Positions 1 through 10,117 of a stretch of 64,000 nt of DNA are shown piece after piece. This stretch comes from Lineus longissimus (Eukaryota; Nemertea; Pilidiophora; Heteronemertea; Lineidae), in contig NC_088312.1 in NCBI RefSeq assembly GCF_910592395.1, forward strand, positions 11,346,001 through 11,410,000, written 5' to 3'. A program made the position numbers and the translations under genes. Position 1 is the stretch's first letter. Every line of letters starts with the position of its first letter. Below the pieces are notes generated by a model. That model was not told the origin of the DNA. It saw only the letters and a program-made list of their open reading frames with translations, and searched no databases.

Positions 1-404
1 CAGATAACTGAATAATTCTGACCACGCCCTGGTTAATACATTGCCTTTACTATGAAGTTCCTGCTGCATGTCATCCAACTGAAGGCATCTATTTTCTTCT
101 TGGGATTCTGGCATGCCTCTATATATCATCACACAGTGACCTCACGATCTGAAAAATTTAAGTACAAGATAGAATGGAAGTTTGAACAAGGCATTCTGTA
201 TGTCGTATGCATGTGAATGTACCAGTGCTATCGGTATACACAACACATGCACTACCTATGCAGTAGAGCAGCATAGGCCTTTGCTACGATTTTGATATGT
301 ACTAGGCTAATAATATTTTCTCGGTGACAGTCTTAAACGCAAGCAGGTAGGTATGACTCTACGTAATAGGCCTCTCTACACCATGCACACTACAGTAGTA
401 CAGA

Positions 405-1146
405 TGTTCCGCGCTAATTACTGATCGGCTCTATCTTAAGATTGCGCTGCGCGTTTTATCGACCCTATGATTGCGCGGCCATCTCGACATCGCGCAAGGC
501 CGGTCCTGCGTGTTTTTAGGATCTGCGCTTTTTTTGGATCCGAGTTTATAGTCATTCCATGTCGATTCGGTGGTGGTTTTTTTACATTATTATTGACGGC
601 AATATTGAATTTTTGCTACACCACTACCTACCCATCTATGGGGCGCTTATAGTTGGAAATAATCTAAAATATAGCAATAGAATTTTGTTCCGAATCATGA
701 ATATTTGAATACTAGAATGACACAATGCACACTTTTTGGCATTGAATTAGGACACCTCTGAATTCAAGGACAGTATGAGTAGCCCATTTCTCAGTCCCAA
801 GGGAAGGGTGTCAATAAAGATGTTAAAACTGTAGTAGCAGGTCAATTGTTGTTCCAATATCCACAACATTTTTGACGAGACAGCCACCCATATCATGACC
901 GACGACCATGACCTATGCAAATTATATTAGAATCGTCATAATATATTCACTCATTAGAATACTCATAAGAATATTTGGATACACTCCAGGACCTACAGAG
1001 AGAAGTCCGCGCAGCACAATCTTACGACCAGCACAGCATAGGCCTAAACCGCCTTGCGCGATCTCGAGATGGCCGCGCAATCATAGGATCGGTAAAACGC
1101 GCAGCGCGATCTTAAGATAGCGCAGATTGGCAAATTGCGCGGAACA
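405..1146. mobile_element. Inverted-repeat (MITE-like) element with ~95-bp GC-rich termini
   Basis: The left terminus begins TGTTCCGCGC near 405 and the right terminus ends GCGCGGAACA near 1146. The two ends are inverted copies of each other for roughly 95 bases (shared landmarks CTATCTTAAGAT, GCGCTGCGCG, CCTATGATTGCGCGG, CATCTCGA). The interior is AT-rich and has no credible coding sequence. No transposase is visible, so this looks like a non-autonomous DNA element; its family is not recognised. Confidence 0.8.
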
Positions 1147-1215
1147 TAGACAGTGTCAGTGCATGAGTGTGACAGCGTCTTTATTTAAATACTCTTCTTG
1201 ACTTCACTTTAAAGG

Positions 1216-1308
1216 CTAGAGGCCCTTACACCAGGCGGAGGAAGCCATTGGATGCTGGCCATGTTTGGGCCAGCAGTGGCTTCCTCCGCCTGGTGTAAAA
1301 GGGTCTAG
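1216..1308. repeat. Long imperfect palindrome
   Basis: Arms run CTAGAGGCCCTTACACC... and ...GGTGTAAAAGGGTCTAG, enclosing GGCGGAGGAAGCC against GGCTTCCTCCGCC and GGCC/GGCC around a short loop near 1261. The arms pair over about 40 bases with few mismatches. Confidence 0.85.
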
Positions 1309-1790
1309 GGGCCTATCACTAATCAGTAGGCATCACTCAATGATCAGGGTCAGGGACAGGGAGGGGGGAGGGCTTTTGACTGGCACTTTTCGAAGAAATT
1401 AGGCATCGCATTTGCAATTCAGCTGTATGTTGAGAATCTTTATTTGATAACATTTTAATTCAACACATAACCCAGGGAGACAACTTGCTTACAATGGTTT
1501 ATTTGATGCCAAAACAGCAAAAACATCAAGAAAACCCTTCTGGCTTCTGCATTTTTCCATCTGAGGTTTGACAGGGATTTTCGGAGTTGACAAGTTAGTT
1601 GGTTGTGTCTTTCAAACTAGACTTTGATTATAATGACCCATCCCGAACTTCAATGAACGTGAGCGAGGGAAGGAGCACACGGCTGACTCTAGTATTCGAG
1701 AATGCATGCACCCTTAAGTGGTGGATGATTTTTCATCAGGTTGTTCAGGTTACTTCGCCTTATCATCTTGCATGATAATCAATTACACTG

Positions 1791-1882
1791 CACAGGAACC
1801 TGCACCCCAGAGACCCCAAAAACCCAGAGACAAGTAGACACCCCTCTGGGGTTTTGGGGTCTCTGGGGTGCAGGTCCCTGTG
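1791..1882. repeat. Long imperfect palindrome
   Basis: The left arm CACAGGAACCTGCACC and the right arm GGTGCAGGTCCCTGTG pair, continuing inward through CCCAGAGACCCC / GGGGTCTCTGGG to a loop of about 20 bases. The arms are about 35 bases. No gene overlaps it. Confidence 0.85.
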
Positions 1883-2307
1883 ATTACTATAAAGGGTCAT
1901 TCATAATGTTTAAGGCATGTTCTTATTGACCCAACCGTGACCCAATTAATTAACAGGGGCCTTGACACCTTTTCAGTTCCTACCGTGCCCTGAAGATGGC
2001 GATGGCGTAGTTCTTTCATGAAGTCCATGAGGCTCCGATAACCAGCTCAACGAGGGGGAGTTGGGCCACGAAGATCTGCGTGGTTCGGCGCTGAAAGTGT
2101 TAATCGAGGGGCCATAATAACTGTATGGTACCTGCGCTGCACGGATAAGTTACTTGGTTGGTACGCAGGTTAGCTAGGATGGAACCCAAATAGTACCTTG
2201 TAGAATTCGTACCAGAATTTTTAAAAAATAAATTGATGTAAAAATAACATCTTGGTGAAATTTCGTGACTTCCCAAATTAACATTCCATTGATTGGTGGT
2301 TGGTCAC

Positions 2308-2350
2308 ACCTTGGAGGAATTATACTTGACAAGTATAATTCCTCCAAGGT
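2308..2350. repeat. Perfect short palindrome (hairpin)
   Basis: The arm ACCTTGGAGGAATTATACTT is followed by a 3-base spacer and its exact reverse complement. The loop is too short for an ordinary transposon, so it resembles a foldback or cruciform-forming sequence. Confidence 0.9.
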
Positions 2351-2387
2351 CACACATTCTGAACCATCGGAGTTATTTGGTCCGTTG

Positions 2388-2625
2388 AGTGGATTCAAGG
2401 CTTGAGGGTCAAGATGTAACGGAGTCCGGGACAGCAGAGTGGATCCAAGGCTTGTGAGGGTTAAGATGTAACGGAGTCCGGGACAGCAGAGTGGATCCAA
2501 GGCTTGAGGGTCAAGATGTAACGGAGTCCGGGACAGCAGAGTGGATCCAAGGCTTGAGGGTCAAGATGTAACGGAGTCCAGTCCGGGACAGCAGAGTGGA
2601 TCAAAGGCTTGAGGGTAAAGATGTT
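2388..2625. repeat. 50-bp tandem repeat, about five copies
   Basis: The unit starts ACGGAGTCCGGGACAGCAGA and continues GTGGATCCAAGGCTTGAGGG then TCAAGATGTA. Copies are nearly identical; one has a small insertion (GTGAGGGTT) and the last has a duplicated CCAGT. It is a minisatellite with no coding potential. Confidence 0.9.
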
Positions 2626-2773
2626 GTTCACATTGTAGTCTACGCTCCTACAACCCTACTTAATCCTAAGTACAACCATATGAACCTGGATGTGTGTGCT
2701 CGATCGTGTTTCTTATCACCATGTTTCGTATCGCCAAGTTCTCTTAATAAAAAATGTACATCCACTAAGTTTT

Positions 2774-2810
2774 ACCATGGAGGTATAAATAAGATTTATA
2801 CCTCCATGGT
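2774..2810. repeat. Perfect short palindrome (hairpin)
   Basis: The arm ACCATGGAGGTATAAA, a 5-base loop, then its exact reverse complement. It is similar in style to the palindrome near 2308 but not in sequence. Confidence 0.9.
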
Positions 2811-3727
2811 TTTACTGTGATTTTCTTTTCTTGGGCACTGGTCCGAGGCCACGCTTGTGACGTTTAGGTGAATTGGTGGCCGCTAGATGGCAGGTGCAGT
2901 GCATCCCACTTCCCACTTCCCATTCGCGTCTCGTTTTGAAAACAATGAAAATTTTAAAATGTTGATACCAAATTTGTGATTTAAACCCTGATAAAAGTGC
3001 GTAAGAAAGCTATAAACCTGTTTTTCGATCGCTTTGGTATGCTAGGTTTCCTTTGATGTGATGAAAATTACCGAGCAAGCCATTGAAGATGAATGTGCAG
3101 CCGGTTAAACATCAGCTTCTCATCTCGACCCTAGGCCTACAAATGTACATGAAATGATGCATCCCAAATATGTATTTGTGACTGAAGTGAATGAAAAGTA
3201 TTTGTATTGCCAATTGTATTTTGAAACTCATCATTTAGTGCTTTTTAGCTGGTACCTGTATTGTGGTAAGAGGGTAGCTATCCCCTTTGAAAGTTGAAGA
3301 TTTGACCACGTCCACAGTACAGACCATGATAGATAGGCCTACAGGCTCGCACAGGCCCCTGAACTGAAGCCTAGTCAGCAGGATTATCAGGCTAAACAAT
3401 GGGATAAGCCATGAAAGGAGCTATGATCAGGGGCCTGTGCACAGACAGCCCCAGTGCGCATGCCGAAAGCCAACATTCGAAGAAAAAGCCAGTGAAGACA
3501 GAAATGAAATGAAGCCACAAAACTGTCAGGACTCTCACTTTTTTAGTGGGTGGGTCGTTCATCATTGGAGTTAGTTGGGCAGACTTCCAAGTGTGTATAA
3601 CATTGTATGGATCATTGGCCTACCAATCCCATGGTCCATGGATCCTTAAGGGCTGGGCATACAGTACATGTATCTTATCAGTGTCTCTGATGCCACATTT
3701 GTCATTCTCCACCAATTTTTCAGGGGG

Positions 3728-3748
3728 ATGTTGGCCACCTTTTGGTGA
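3728..3748 (+). promoter_or_regulatory. Upstream ORF overlapping the gene A start codon
   Basis: The exon opens after the acceptor TTTTTCAG at 3723. Its first ATG (3728) starts a six-codon ORF, ATG TTG GCC ACC TTT TGG, whose TGA (3746-3748) overlaps the main ATG at 3748 as TGATG. That is a classic layout for termination-reinitiation control. Gene B has a short ORF, also starting ATG TTG, in the same place. Confidence 0.6.
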
Positions 3749-4407
3749 TGATGAGAGACGAAACCATGCCGGAGTCGCAAGAGGAAGAAAGTAGTCCTGC
3801 CGCATCGGCAGCAAACACAAATAATATGCAGATGGAACTGCATTCTAAGGGAGCTGTGCTGACCAAAGCCTGGGCTGACCTGTTCAGTTTTTTAACGCAG
3901 TATCAGGCGGAACTGACTGTGAAAGAAAATGCTGTGGAAATGGCGGAACGGGAGATCAGTATTCGTAAAAAGCAGCTCGAAGACATGAAACCTGTTGTTG
4001 ATGTTGGAAATGATGAGGTTGTTAGATTGCAGGAGTTGATAACAAACAAAGAAAGACAATTACACAAAGTGCAGTCAGACTCCATGATCAATGAACAAAT
4101 GTTAAAGCGTGTACAATCAGATTTGACTTGCAATCAAGAACTAGTTGAAAAGTTACGAAGTGAACTTCTCGAAAAACAATCGAATATGGTGCGATACAGA
4201 AATGACTTGGATCGATATAAGTCTGATTTGAGTATAAAGGAGGAACAGATTCAAATTAAAGACAGTCTAATGAAAAAGATGCAAAATCAGCTGATGAAGG
4301 AAAACACTGAACTCCGTGATCAGTTGGAGTTGGAAAGAAGGGCACATGAATTGGAAAGGAAAACACATGAAATTACCAAAAGACATTTACGTGATAAGGA
4401 GAAAAAG
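3748..4407 (+). CDS. Gene A shared exon 1: N-terminal KG motif and coiled coil
   Basis: This encodes 220 residues in phase 0, starting MMRDETMPESQEEE. An acidic/serine start is followed by the family motif around residues 27-60 (MELHSKGAVL, then an aromatic/leucine stretch ending YQAEL). Residues about 70-215 form a long coiled coil rich in K/E/Q/L, with a 14-residue repeat (two heptads) whose units look like NEQMLKRVQSDLTC. No DNA-binding or enzymatic motif is present; I infer dimerisation. The start is taken at the first ATG in the open frame (3748, or 3751 next to it); homology with gene B begins there. The exon ends at the donor AAAAAG|GTAATA. It is about two-thirds identical by eye to gene B exon 1. 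Confidence 0.88.
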
Positions 4408-4750
4408 GTAATAATATGTCAAATGGAACCAATAGTTCTTACTCTCATGACCCACTTATTTTATTGCAACTTTTTCAGCCCCTATTTCCATACTCTCATT
4501 GCTTGATGTGTGAAGTGATGGATGTTCTCACTGGCTTGAGTATCTGGCAGGTTTTTATCAAAAGTTGTTTTTTCTCTCAGTACCAAGTGAGCTTCTGCTC
4601 TCACTGATGAGCAGAAGCTCACTTGGTACTCAGATTTGGAATGTACAGTGTTGATTTCTACTGATATAAACAAACACTCGACAAAATAGATAATGAAAAA
4701 GATGATATCTTTTCAAAAGAAATTTGAATACGAACTGCTGTATTTTTCAG
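4408..4750 (+). other. Gene A intron 1
   Basis: GT...AG intron between the two shared exons. It contains a perfect 22-bp palindrome (4579-4630) and nothing else recognisable. Confidence 0.8.
4579..4630. repeat. Perfect 22-bp palindrome inside gene A intron 1
   Basis: The arm starts AGTACCAAGTGAGCTTCTGC, has an 8-base loop, and is followed by its exact reverse complement ending GGTACT. In the pre-mRNA it would form a stable hairpin within a 343-base intron. Confidence 0.9.
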
Positions 4751-5305
4751 AAATCTTCCACTGTATCTCAAGTAGCTGTGAGTGACATACAAGAGCCTAG
4801 TCCACCTCTTGACCTCTCCGTCTTGGAACCAGACAACTTCGGAATCTCAAACATTGTTAGCTTGTCCCAATCACCAACACAAGAACCTCAACAGCGAGCC
4901 CAAGAATTGTCTCCAGATTCGTCGAGCGGTGTCGATTTCAAGGTGGAAGAAGAAGAAGGTGACCAGAGATTTCGGTGGCAGACGACTGATCGTTTGGACC
5001 GAAAATCTAAATACTCTGACTCTTCCTATGATGAACAATCACAAAAATTTACTGTTATGAGTCCAAAAAGAATAAAAGTTGAACCAGAAGCCGCCGAAGA
5101 GAGCGAAGTATTCTTTCCACTAACAGTGTCAGACCATGACACACTGAACACTTCACTAGCTGATGATCTGACAATCCCTGCTCAGATGCCAGGCACCCCT
5201 AGCTCAGGGACCAGTGACAGTAATCCGGGCCCTGTACCGATATCAGGCCCGATCCCGAGCACAAGCGCACTTGTAATGCCCCCTGGTGCAGAGGGCGCTG
5301 AAAAG
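4751..5305 (+). CDS. Gene A shared exon 2: acidic, Ser/Pro-rich linker with PLDLS motif
   Basis: This encodes 185 residues, phase 0 at both ends (acceptor TATTTTTCAG at 4750; donor GAAAAG|GTAGGA at 5305). Near its start is SPPLDLS (4802-4819), an exact PxDLS match to the CtBP corepressor-binding motif. It also carries FKVEEEE and RIKVEPE, matching the SUMO consensus (hydrophobic-K-x-E). The C-terminal part has MPGTPSSGTSDSN and PVPISGPIPS, both conserved in gene B exon 2. The exon is predicted disordered and probably carries repression/interaction signals, linking the coiled coil to the terminal DNA-binding exon. If the donor is not used, translation adds VGITVLSFSWC and stops at 5341. Confidence 0.87.
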
Positions 5306-7653
5306 GTAGGAATCACTGTTTTAAGCTTTTCTTGGTGTTGAGAGTTTGCTGTGCATGGGGGGGGGGGGGGGGTTACTTATGTTGAGGACCAGATCTTGAA
5401 ATATCTACATGTAGTCTCCATCCGAAAAATGAGATTTTATTGTTGGGATATTGGATCCTGAATTGAAAGTGGTTGTCTCCGCAGTGAGAAAAATACTGTT
5501 AAGTAGGGATTTTTTGGTCGACTTTTCTGCCTCTGTCGGTTTGTGACATCTTCCTCTCCAGGAATGAATATTAAAAAGATTTTGTTGTATTTGTACTCAA
5601 GTCGGATCTTGCCAGAATCTAAAAAGCAGCAAGCTCTCAGCACTGGCCTGAATATGGCATGTCACAATGAGGTCGATTGATCAATTTGGTCAATTGTCTA
5701 CATTAATTCCAAATAAAATACATGTTCGTAACGAAAAAGCTCTTTGGAGAGAAAAAGCTTACAACTTGTAGAGCCCTGTACACCTGTATTGCTCCCAGTC
5801 ATACATATCGGATATATATCACCGTTGCATTGGTTTATAATAGGGGCTGCCAAGTACCAGAGAAGTGAGGCCTTATTGTAACGGATCACAGACATGGCTG
5901 ATGACTGAACTGACTCCTTTCAAGAAAAGAAAGAGAGTGCATACAGATTTTGAAAATTGATTATTTGCATGCTAAGAAAGGCATCTTATTGTGACATGCC
6001 GTGGACAGATAAGATGATGTTTAAAAATCATGGTAGTAATATTAAAGCCAAGTAGCCAACTTGTCAATAAGTTACATTTGGCTTAATCAACTATACATAG
6101 TACATGTACATGTACATTGTGACATGATCTGCATCTCCTTATGTGGGAGCATCTTACATGTAAAACCGTACATGGCTGCAACGCTGTCTTTTATGCAATC
6201 AATGGAGATGATACATGCTATGCTGCGATACTATAAGCATGTTGATGCATTATCATACATAAAATTTTCACAAGGTACATGTCAATGTATAAAAATGTAA
6301 AGTGTGTGTGTGTGTGCATGGTTTGAAACACTAACCAATAGAGTGGTGTAGAATTGAGATACATTCCTTGAAGATGATCCCTGCATGCTGCCCCCCTTCT
6401 TATGTTGATGATGTGAATGGGATTGTGATTGATCAGAGAGGAAATACATACATGTATCTGAAGGACATTCTCCCGCCCCAGCTATTTATTTCAGATCTGA
6501 GATCGTCATGAAGTGGTGTTACACATACTTTCCGTCACATGTATGATTTGTACATGTACACTCTCCGTCCAATAGCCAATAAAATTCAGATAGTACAAAC
6601 ATGTGCTTCTATGTATAACAATACTGAACTCCTTCAAGAATGGTTTTAGGGATAAACTTACAGAGAACTGATAGATAAAACATACAAATGTAAGTCAAGA
6701 CAAATGAGGAGACGTCCATCTTGGTGGGAATATTGCAACATGGCCCTGTCATTAGAAACCGCTACAAATTGAACTTGGGGGGTGGGAGAGGGGTGAATTT
6801 TGTACGAGTTATACATTACCCCACTATTTCGTGCGCCTTTGTCGTTATCAATCAAAGCAATAGAAACAAAAAGTCATCGCTATGAATTTTCCATACGCAA
6901 TTTTCTGATTGGAACTGTTGGCAACGGTGTTCATTTCTAAACTTTCAAAGATGACATTTACATGTTCTTCCTGGCATTACTTGCACTCGGCTTTAATACA
7001 GAGGTTTTGATTGGTACAGGTAATGGGTGCCAACACGACGACAGCACACTTCACAGTTTGTGATTTTAGGGCAGATTTACCTCCATTTTGTCATTGAGAT
7101 TCTGGCAGTCTTCAGTTCTGTTTTCTGTGTTCGGAACTTCTTCTTAGTGACATGGCAATCCCCTTATTACAGTTTTCATTGTTGGTGCAACATGTCAAGG
7201 TCCTGCAGATGTATGAATCTACGATACAACGTAGTGTACATGTTCGTGTGGGGTTCTGTTGGTTATGGGTTGATGCTAGATTCCACCATTTTGGCTAGAA
7301 CTTGAAATCTAAAAGCAATTAAAACTCATTCAAAACGTAGAGAATGCTCATTTGAAGGGTGGGAGTCAGTTCTTTGTTTTCCAGCCAACAGCCTCCCAGG
7401 TTTTAAAAGGGCATTCACTTCATTTGGAAGGAGTTCTAATTAATTTTGGATTTCCGGTTCTCGCCAAAATGGTGGTACCTATTGCCTTGAACCCTTATAG
7501 GTTTGCTTTGCGGTGTATTTGTCATTCAGTTGTACAGCAGTCTCTTTGGAATAGGGAGAATATTTATAATAAGGCAAAATGATTCGGAGAGATCCTGATA
7601 AATCTTTTCTCTCATCTCACTCTCTGTCACCTGGTCTTGTTTTCTGATTTCAG
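5306..7653 (+). other. Gene A intron 2 (to first terminal exon)
   Basis: No coding exon was found. The intron includes a 16-base poly-G run (5357-5372), a short GT run near 6301, several TGTACATGTAC-type motifs near 6100, and a dispersed repeat copy at 7276-7490. Confidence 0.6.
7276..7490. mobile_element. Dispersed inverted-repeat element (copy 1)
   Basis: Starts near CCACCATTTTGGCTAGAA and ends CGCCAAAATGGTGG, so the termini are inverted. A second copy is at 31282-31487 with the same internal order (AGCAATTAAAACT, TTCTTTGTTTTCCAG, TCATTTGGAA). It has no coding capacity and looks like a non-autonomous DNA element. Confidence 0.7.
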
Positions 7654-8025
7654 TTTGTAACTAAGGCCAATAGAAGTAGGAAATCTGTTATTTGGCCCGA
7701 GTCGCGTCAGATACCTTCTATTGCAAACAAGACATGGAATTGCCTGATATGTAGCAGACGTTGCAGTAGCCAGCAAAGTTTCCTTTCTCACGCCCGTTCT
7801 CACACTAGACCATACAATTGTGGATTCTGTAGAAAAGGCTTTTCACTGAAGTCCAATCTTACAAGACATTTACGTATTCATACTGGGGAGAAACCTTACA
7901 CTTGTGATATTTGTGAGAAGGCTTTCTCGGATGCCTCTGGATTTAAACGTCACATGGCGACCAGACATCAAACTGATAAATGCTTGAAGAGTCAAACCTT
8001 GTGTTACCGGTATCATAAAGACTAG
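7654..8025 (+). CDS. Gene A terminal exon A1: three C2H2 fingers
   Basis: The acceptor TCTGATTTCAG ends at 7653 and the exon is open in phase 0 for 123 codons to TAG at 8023-8025. It has no ATG near its 5' end, so an ATG-based gene search would miss it. Fingers: WNCLICSRRCSSQQSFLSHARSH (here with C in place of the usual aromatic/F), YNCGFCRKGFSLKSNLTRHLRIH, and YTCDICEKAF...FKRHMATRH. Only the second and third are joined by TGEKPY. The tail is short and basic. It would be joined to shared exon 2 to give about 528 aa. Confidence 0.85.
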   Translation, partial: FVTKANRSRKSVIWPESRQIPSIANKTWNCLICSRRCSSQQSFLSHARSHTRPYNCGFCRKGFSLKSNLTRHLRIHTGEKPYTCDICEKAFSDASGFKRHMATRHQTDKCLKSQTLCYRYHKD

Positions 8026-8447
8026 AGGGTATAAATTAACATTTGGACATGCGAACTCATGAATGTGAACCTGCACATGTAGAATATGTACCATGCGTGG
8101 TCAGTGCATTCTGACTGAGGTAGAAACCTATGTCTTGTGTCTGTCTAAAATGTGAGGATATTCTCTCAGGCAATGCACTGGTAATGGTATTTTCAGGAGA
8201 AACTTGATTGTCAGTATGTATCGTAATTCACCAGTCGCCTGTATAGATATGTATTTATCCCAGATTTGTGTTGTAATCATCTTCCAAACTCCAGAATACA
8301 CTTGTTAAGGAACATGGATAACCTTCTTGACATTTTGTAACACCATTTCAACCCTCCCATGCACTGTGATGAAGGCATCCTTCAGTAAATTTTCAAAACC
8401 TTAGATTGACATCCAATTTTGACTTGGTCCTCTTCTTGCCTTTTCAG
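8026..8447 (+). other. A1 3' UTR / intron before A2
   Basis: Non-coding; nothing recognisable beyond an AT-rich stretch and the A2 acceptor TTGCCTTTTCAG. Confidence 0.5.
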
Positions 8448-9104
8448 AATAGGGGTTCTGAACTGGAAGATGGAGTGACTGGCGTCTGGTGGTGCGGGTT
8501 GTGTTCAAAATTCGTCGCCAACAAAATTTCTCTCGCGTCTCATGTTAAGGAATGCCAGAAGAAAAACAAACCTTTTCCTAAAACTGAGTCTGCGCTCATA
8601 ATAACTATGGGACCTGATGGTAAACAGAAGTCTGTTGTTGTCGAAACAAAACAAGTTGGGCCAGAATGTTCAAAATCTTATAAATGCGACAAATGTGGAA
8701 AAACGTTTGCTACTCATTATGGGATAACGTCTCATGCCAGAGTTCACGATACCAACCCTTTTAAGTGTGGTAGATGTGGAAGCCGCTTCATCAATGAGAG
8801 CTGTTTGAATATGCATCAGAAAATCCATCTTCCGTATCTGCATAAATGTCTGGAATGTGGGAAAGATTTCAGCAGTAAAGGCCGGTTGAACTATCATTCT
8901 CAAGTGTACCATCCAGGGAAGGTGGCAGCGTACCGTTGTACTCCTTGTGGGGAAAGCTTCGCCAGTCGACGCGAGTTGTCTATCCACACCCAGGTCAAAC
9001 AGTGTGGTGACAAGCGAGTCCAAACATCTCCAAATATGAGTACCGGTACATGTAGCTCAGCCAAGAAGTGTACCCAGTCTTTTAAGTATCCCGATAGGAA
9101 CTAG
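8448..9104 (+). CDS. Gene A terminal exon A2: five C2H2-type fingers
   Basis: Acceptor CTTTTCAG at 8447; open in phase 0, 218 residues. A first, atypical C2HC finger (WWCGLCSKFV...LASHVKEC) is followed by a 40-residue spacer, then YKCDKCGKTF, FKCGRCGSRF, HKCLECGKDF and YRCTPCGESF fingers. The last ends HTQVKQC, a C2HC version. Linkers are not TGEKP. The C-terminal tail is rich in T/S/K. It belongs with A3 in finger style (long linkers, C-x2-C then x-x-F) rather than with the TGEKP-type exons. Confidence 0.87.
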   Translation, partial: NRGSELEDGVTGVWWCGLCSKFVANKISLASHVKECQKKNKPFPKTESALIITMGPDGKQKSVVVETKQVGPECSKSYKCDKCGKTFATHYGITSHARVHDTNPFKCGRCGSRFINESCLNMHQKIHLPYLHKCLECGKDFSSKGRLNYHSQVYHPGKVAAYRCTPCGESFASRRELSIHTQVKQCGDKRVQTSPNMSTGTCSSAKKCTQSFKYPDRN

Positions 9105-9109
9105 TCTGA

Positions 9110-9640
9110 TACAGTGCTGGACCTCAAATGACAAACTATTTTCTGGAATACTTTTCGAGGAAGCGTTCTTTGTCAGCTCATAATAAAACACAGGAGGTCG
9201 AGGAGACTCGAGGTTTCAAGTGTGAAATGAAATCTGGAGAAAAACTTACCACACTTCTTAGAGATTGTCTTCACATTTGCAAGAAAACATGATACTTCTT
9301 CTAATAAGTGTGATTTGTGTGAGCTTAGTTTCAGTACCATTAATGGTTTGGACAGTCAAAAAGCACAGCATACAGCTTCAGAATCTTCAAGTTCTGCGAA
9401 AAAGTGTGAGATTTGTTGGCAGACAGTCGGTTTGAAAATTCATCATTCAAAGGTTCATTCAAAATCACGCAACTCGCATAAAATTGATAAATGCCAAAGA
9501 CAGAAGTTTGCTGCTGAAGGTGATTTATTATTCCATCAATGACCCATCATATTGTTAATCTCTATGGTGCCAACTATGTTTGAGCAATGAATTTAGTCTG
9601 TCTTGTCATCTCCAGACACACAGCAGGCGATGACCGCCAG
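9110..9640 (+). pseudogene. Decayed duplicate of terminal exon A3
   Basis: Bases just after the A2 stop align with the interior of A3: TTTCGAGGAAGCGTTCTTTG here versus TCTCGAGCAAGCGTGCTTTG in A3, then TTTCAAGTGTGAAATG versus TTTCAAGTGTCAAATC. Later pieces read KCDLCELSFSTINGL, KCEICWQTVGLKIH, EGDLLFH and, in another frame, CQLCLSNEFSLSCHLQTH; these correspond to A3 fingers 7, 9, 10 and 11. Frame changes and stops (for example TGA after DLLFHQ) break it. It is a partial, frameshifted copy lying between A2 and A3. Confidence 0.8.
9182..9187 (+). other. Candidate polyadenylation signal for isoform A2
   Basis: AATAAA lies 78 bases after the A2 stop. It sits inside the decayed A3 copy; the intact A3 has AAGAAA at the aligned position. 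Confidence 0.5.
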
Positions 9641-9786
9641 TTACATACAGTTCATCATGCCGATGTTACAGGACTCAGTCATGGCTCAAACTTTCCTTAC
9701 ATACAGAATTTCTCTTCTTGTGGATTTAAACCCTTTGTTCTAGCGACAAATTTTAACAGAGGAATACTTGTAATCTATAATAAGTA

Positions 9787-9968
9787 TACAGTAGAACCTC
9801 CCTTAGCGGACACCTTTCTAATAAGGACAACCTCTCTATTAAGGACGCTAGTTTTGGTCCCAAACTGGTTGTTACCATTCAATTTGACCTCTCCCATCAG
9901 GACACCTCTCTATCAAGGACAGCATTTGTCAATCCCAATGGTGTCCTTAATAGAGAGGTTCTACTGTA
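9787..9968. mobile_element. Short inverted-repeat element, family ACAGTAGAACC
   Basis: Termini are ACAGTAGAACC and GGTTCTACTGT, with internal inverted runs CTCTCTATTAAGGAC / GTCCTTAATAGAGAG. The same family recurs at 11996-12084 (part), 13555-13720, 19798-19962, 31740-31906 and 37362-37490 (part), with a degenerate copy near 31085-31245. It is a small non-autonomous element. Confidence 0.85.
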
Positions 9969-10117
9969 GTGAAATCTCTCAGCAGCAAAGTCGAGATGAA
10001 TTTATGCAAGGCATTTAGTGATGTTACACGACATTAGGACATCCCCCTTCTGATGATTATATTTGGAACTTAATGTCAAAAACTTGAATTTAAAGACCTC
10101 CTATTTTGCCTTTTCAG

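Larger units (their letters stand above)
1147..3723. other. Non-coding 5' flank / 5' UTR intron of gene A
   Basis: No convincing coding exon is seen here. The stretch holds two long imperfect palindromes, a 50-bp tandem repeat and two short perfect palindromes, all listed separately. The promoter and the first non-coding exon of gene A are expected in or upstream of this stretch, because the first coding exon opens after a splice acceptor, but I cannot place them. Confidence 0.5.

Noticed and set aside
2388-2625. CRISPR-like array
   Set aside because: Uniform tandem units with no unique spacers, in an animal genome; a minisatellite.
3742-3747. TTG/GTG codons as the start of gene A
   Set aside because: A eukaryotic gene should start at ATG; 3748 is the first ATG in frame and homology with gene B begins there. 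The same reasoning moves gene B from 53989 to 53998 and gene D from 48543 to 48546.
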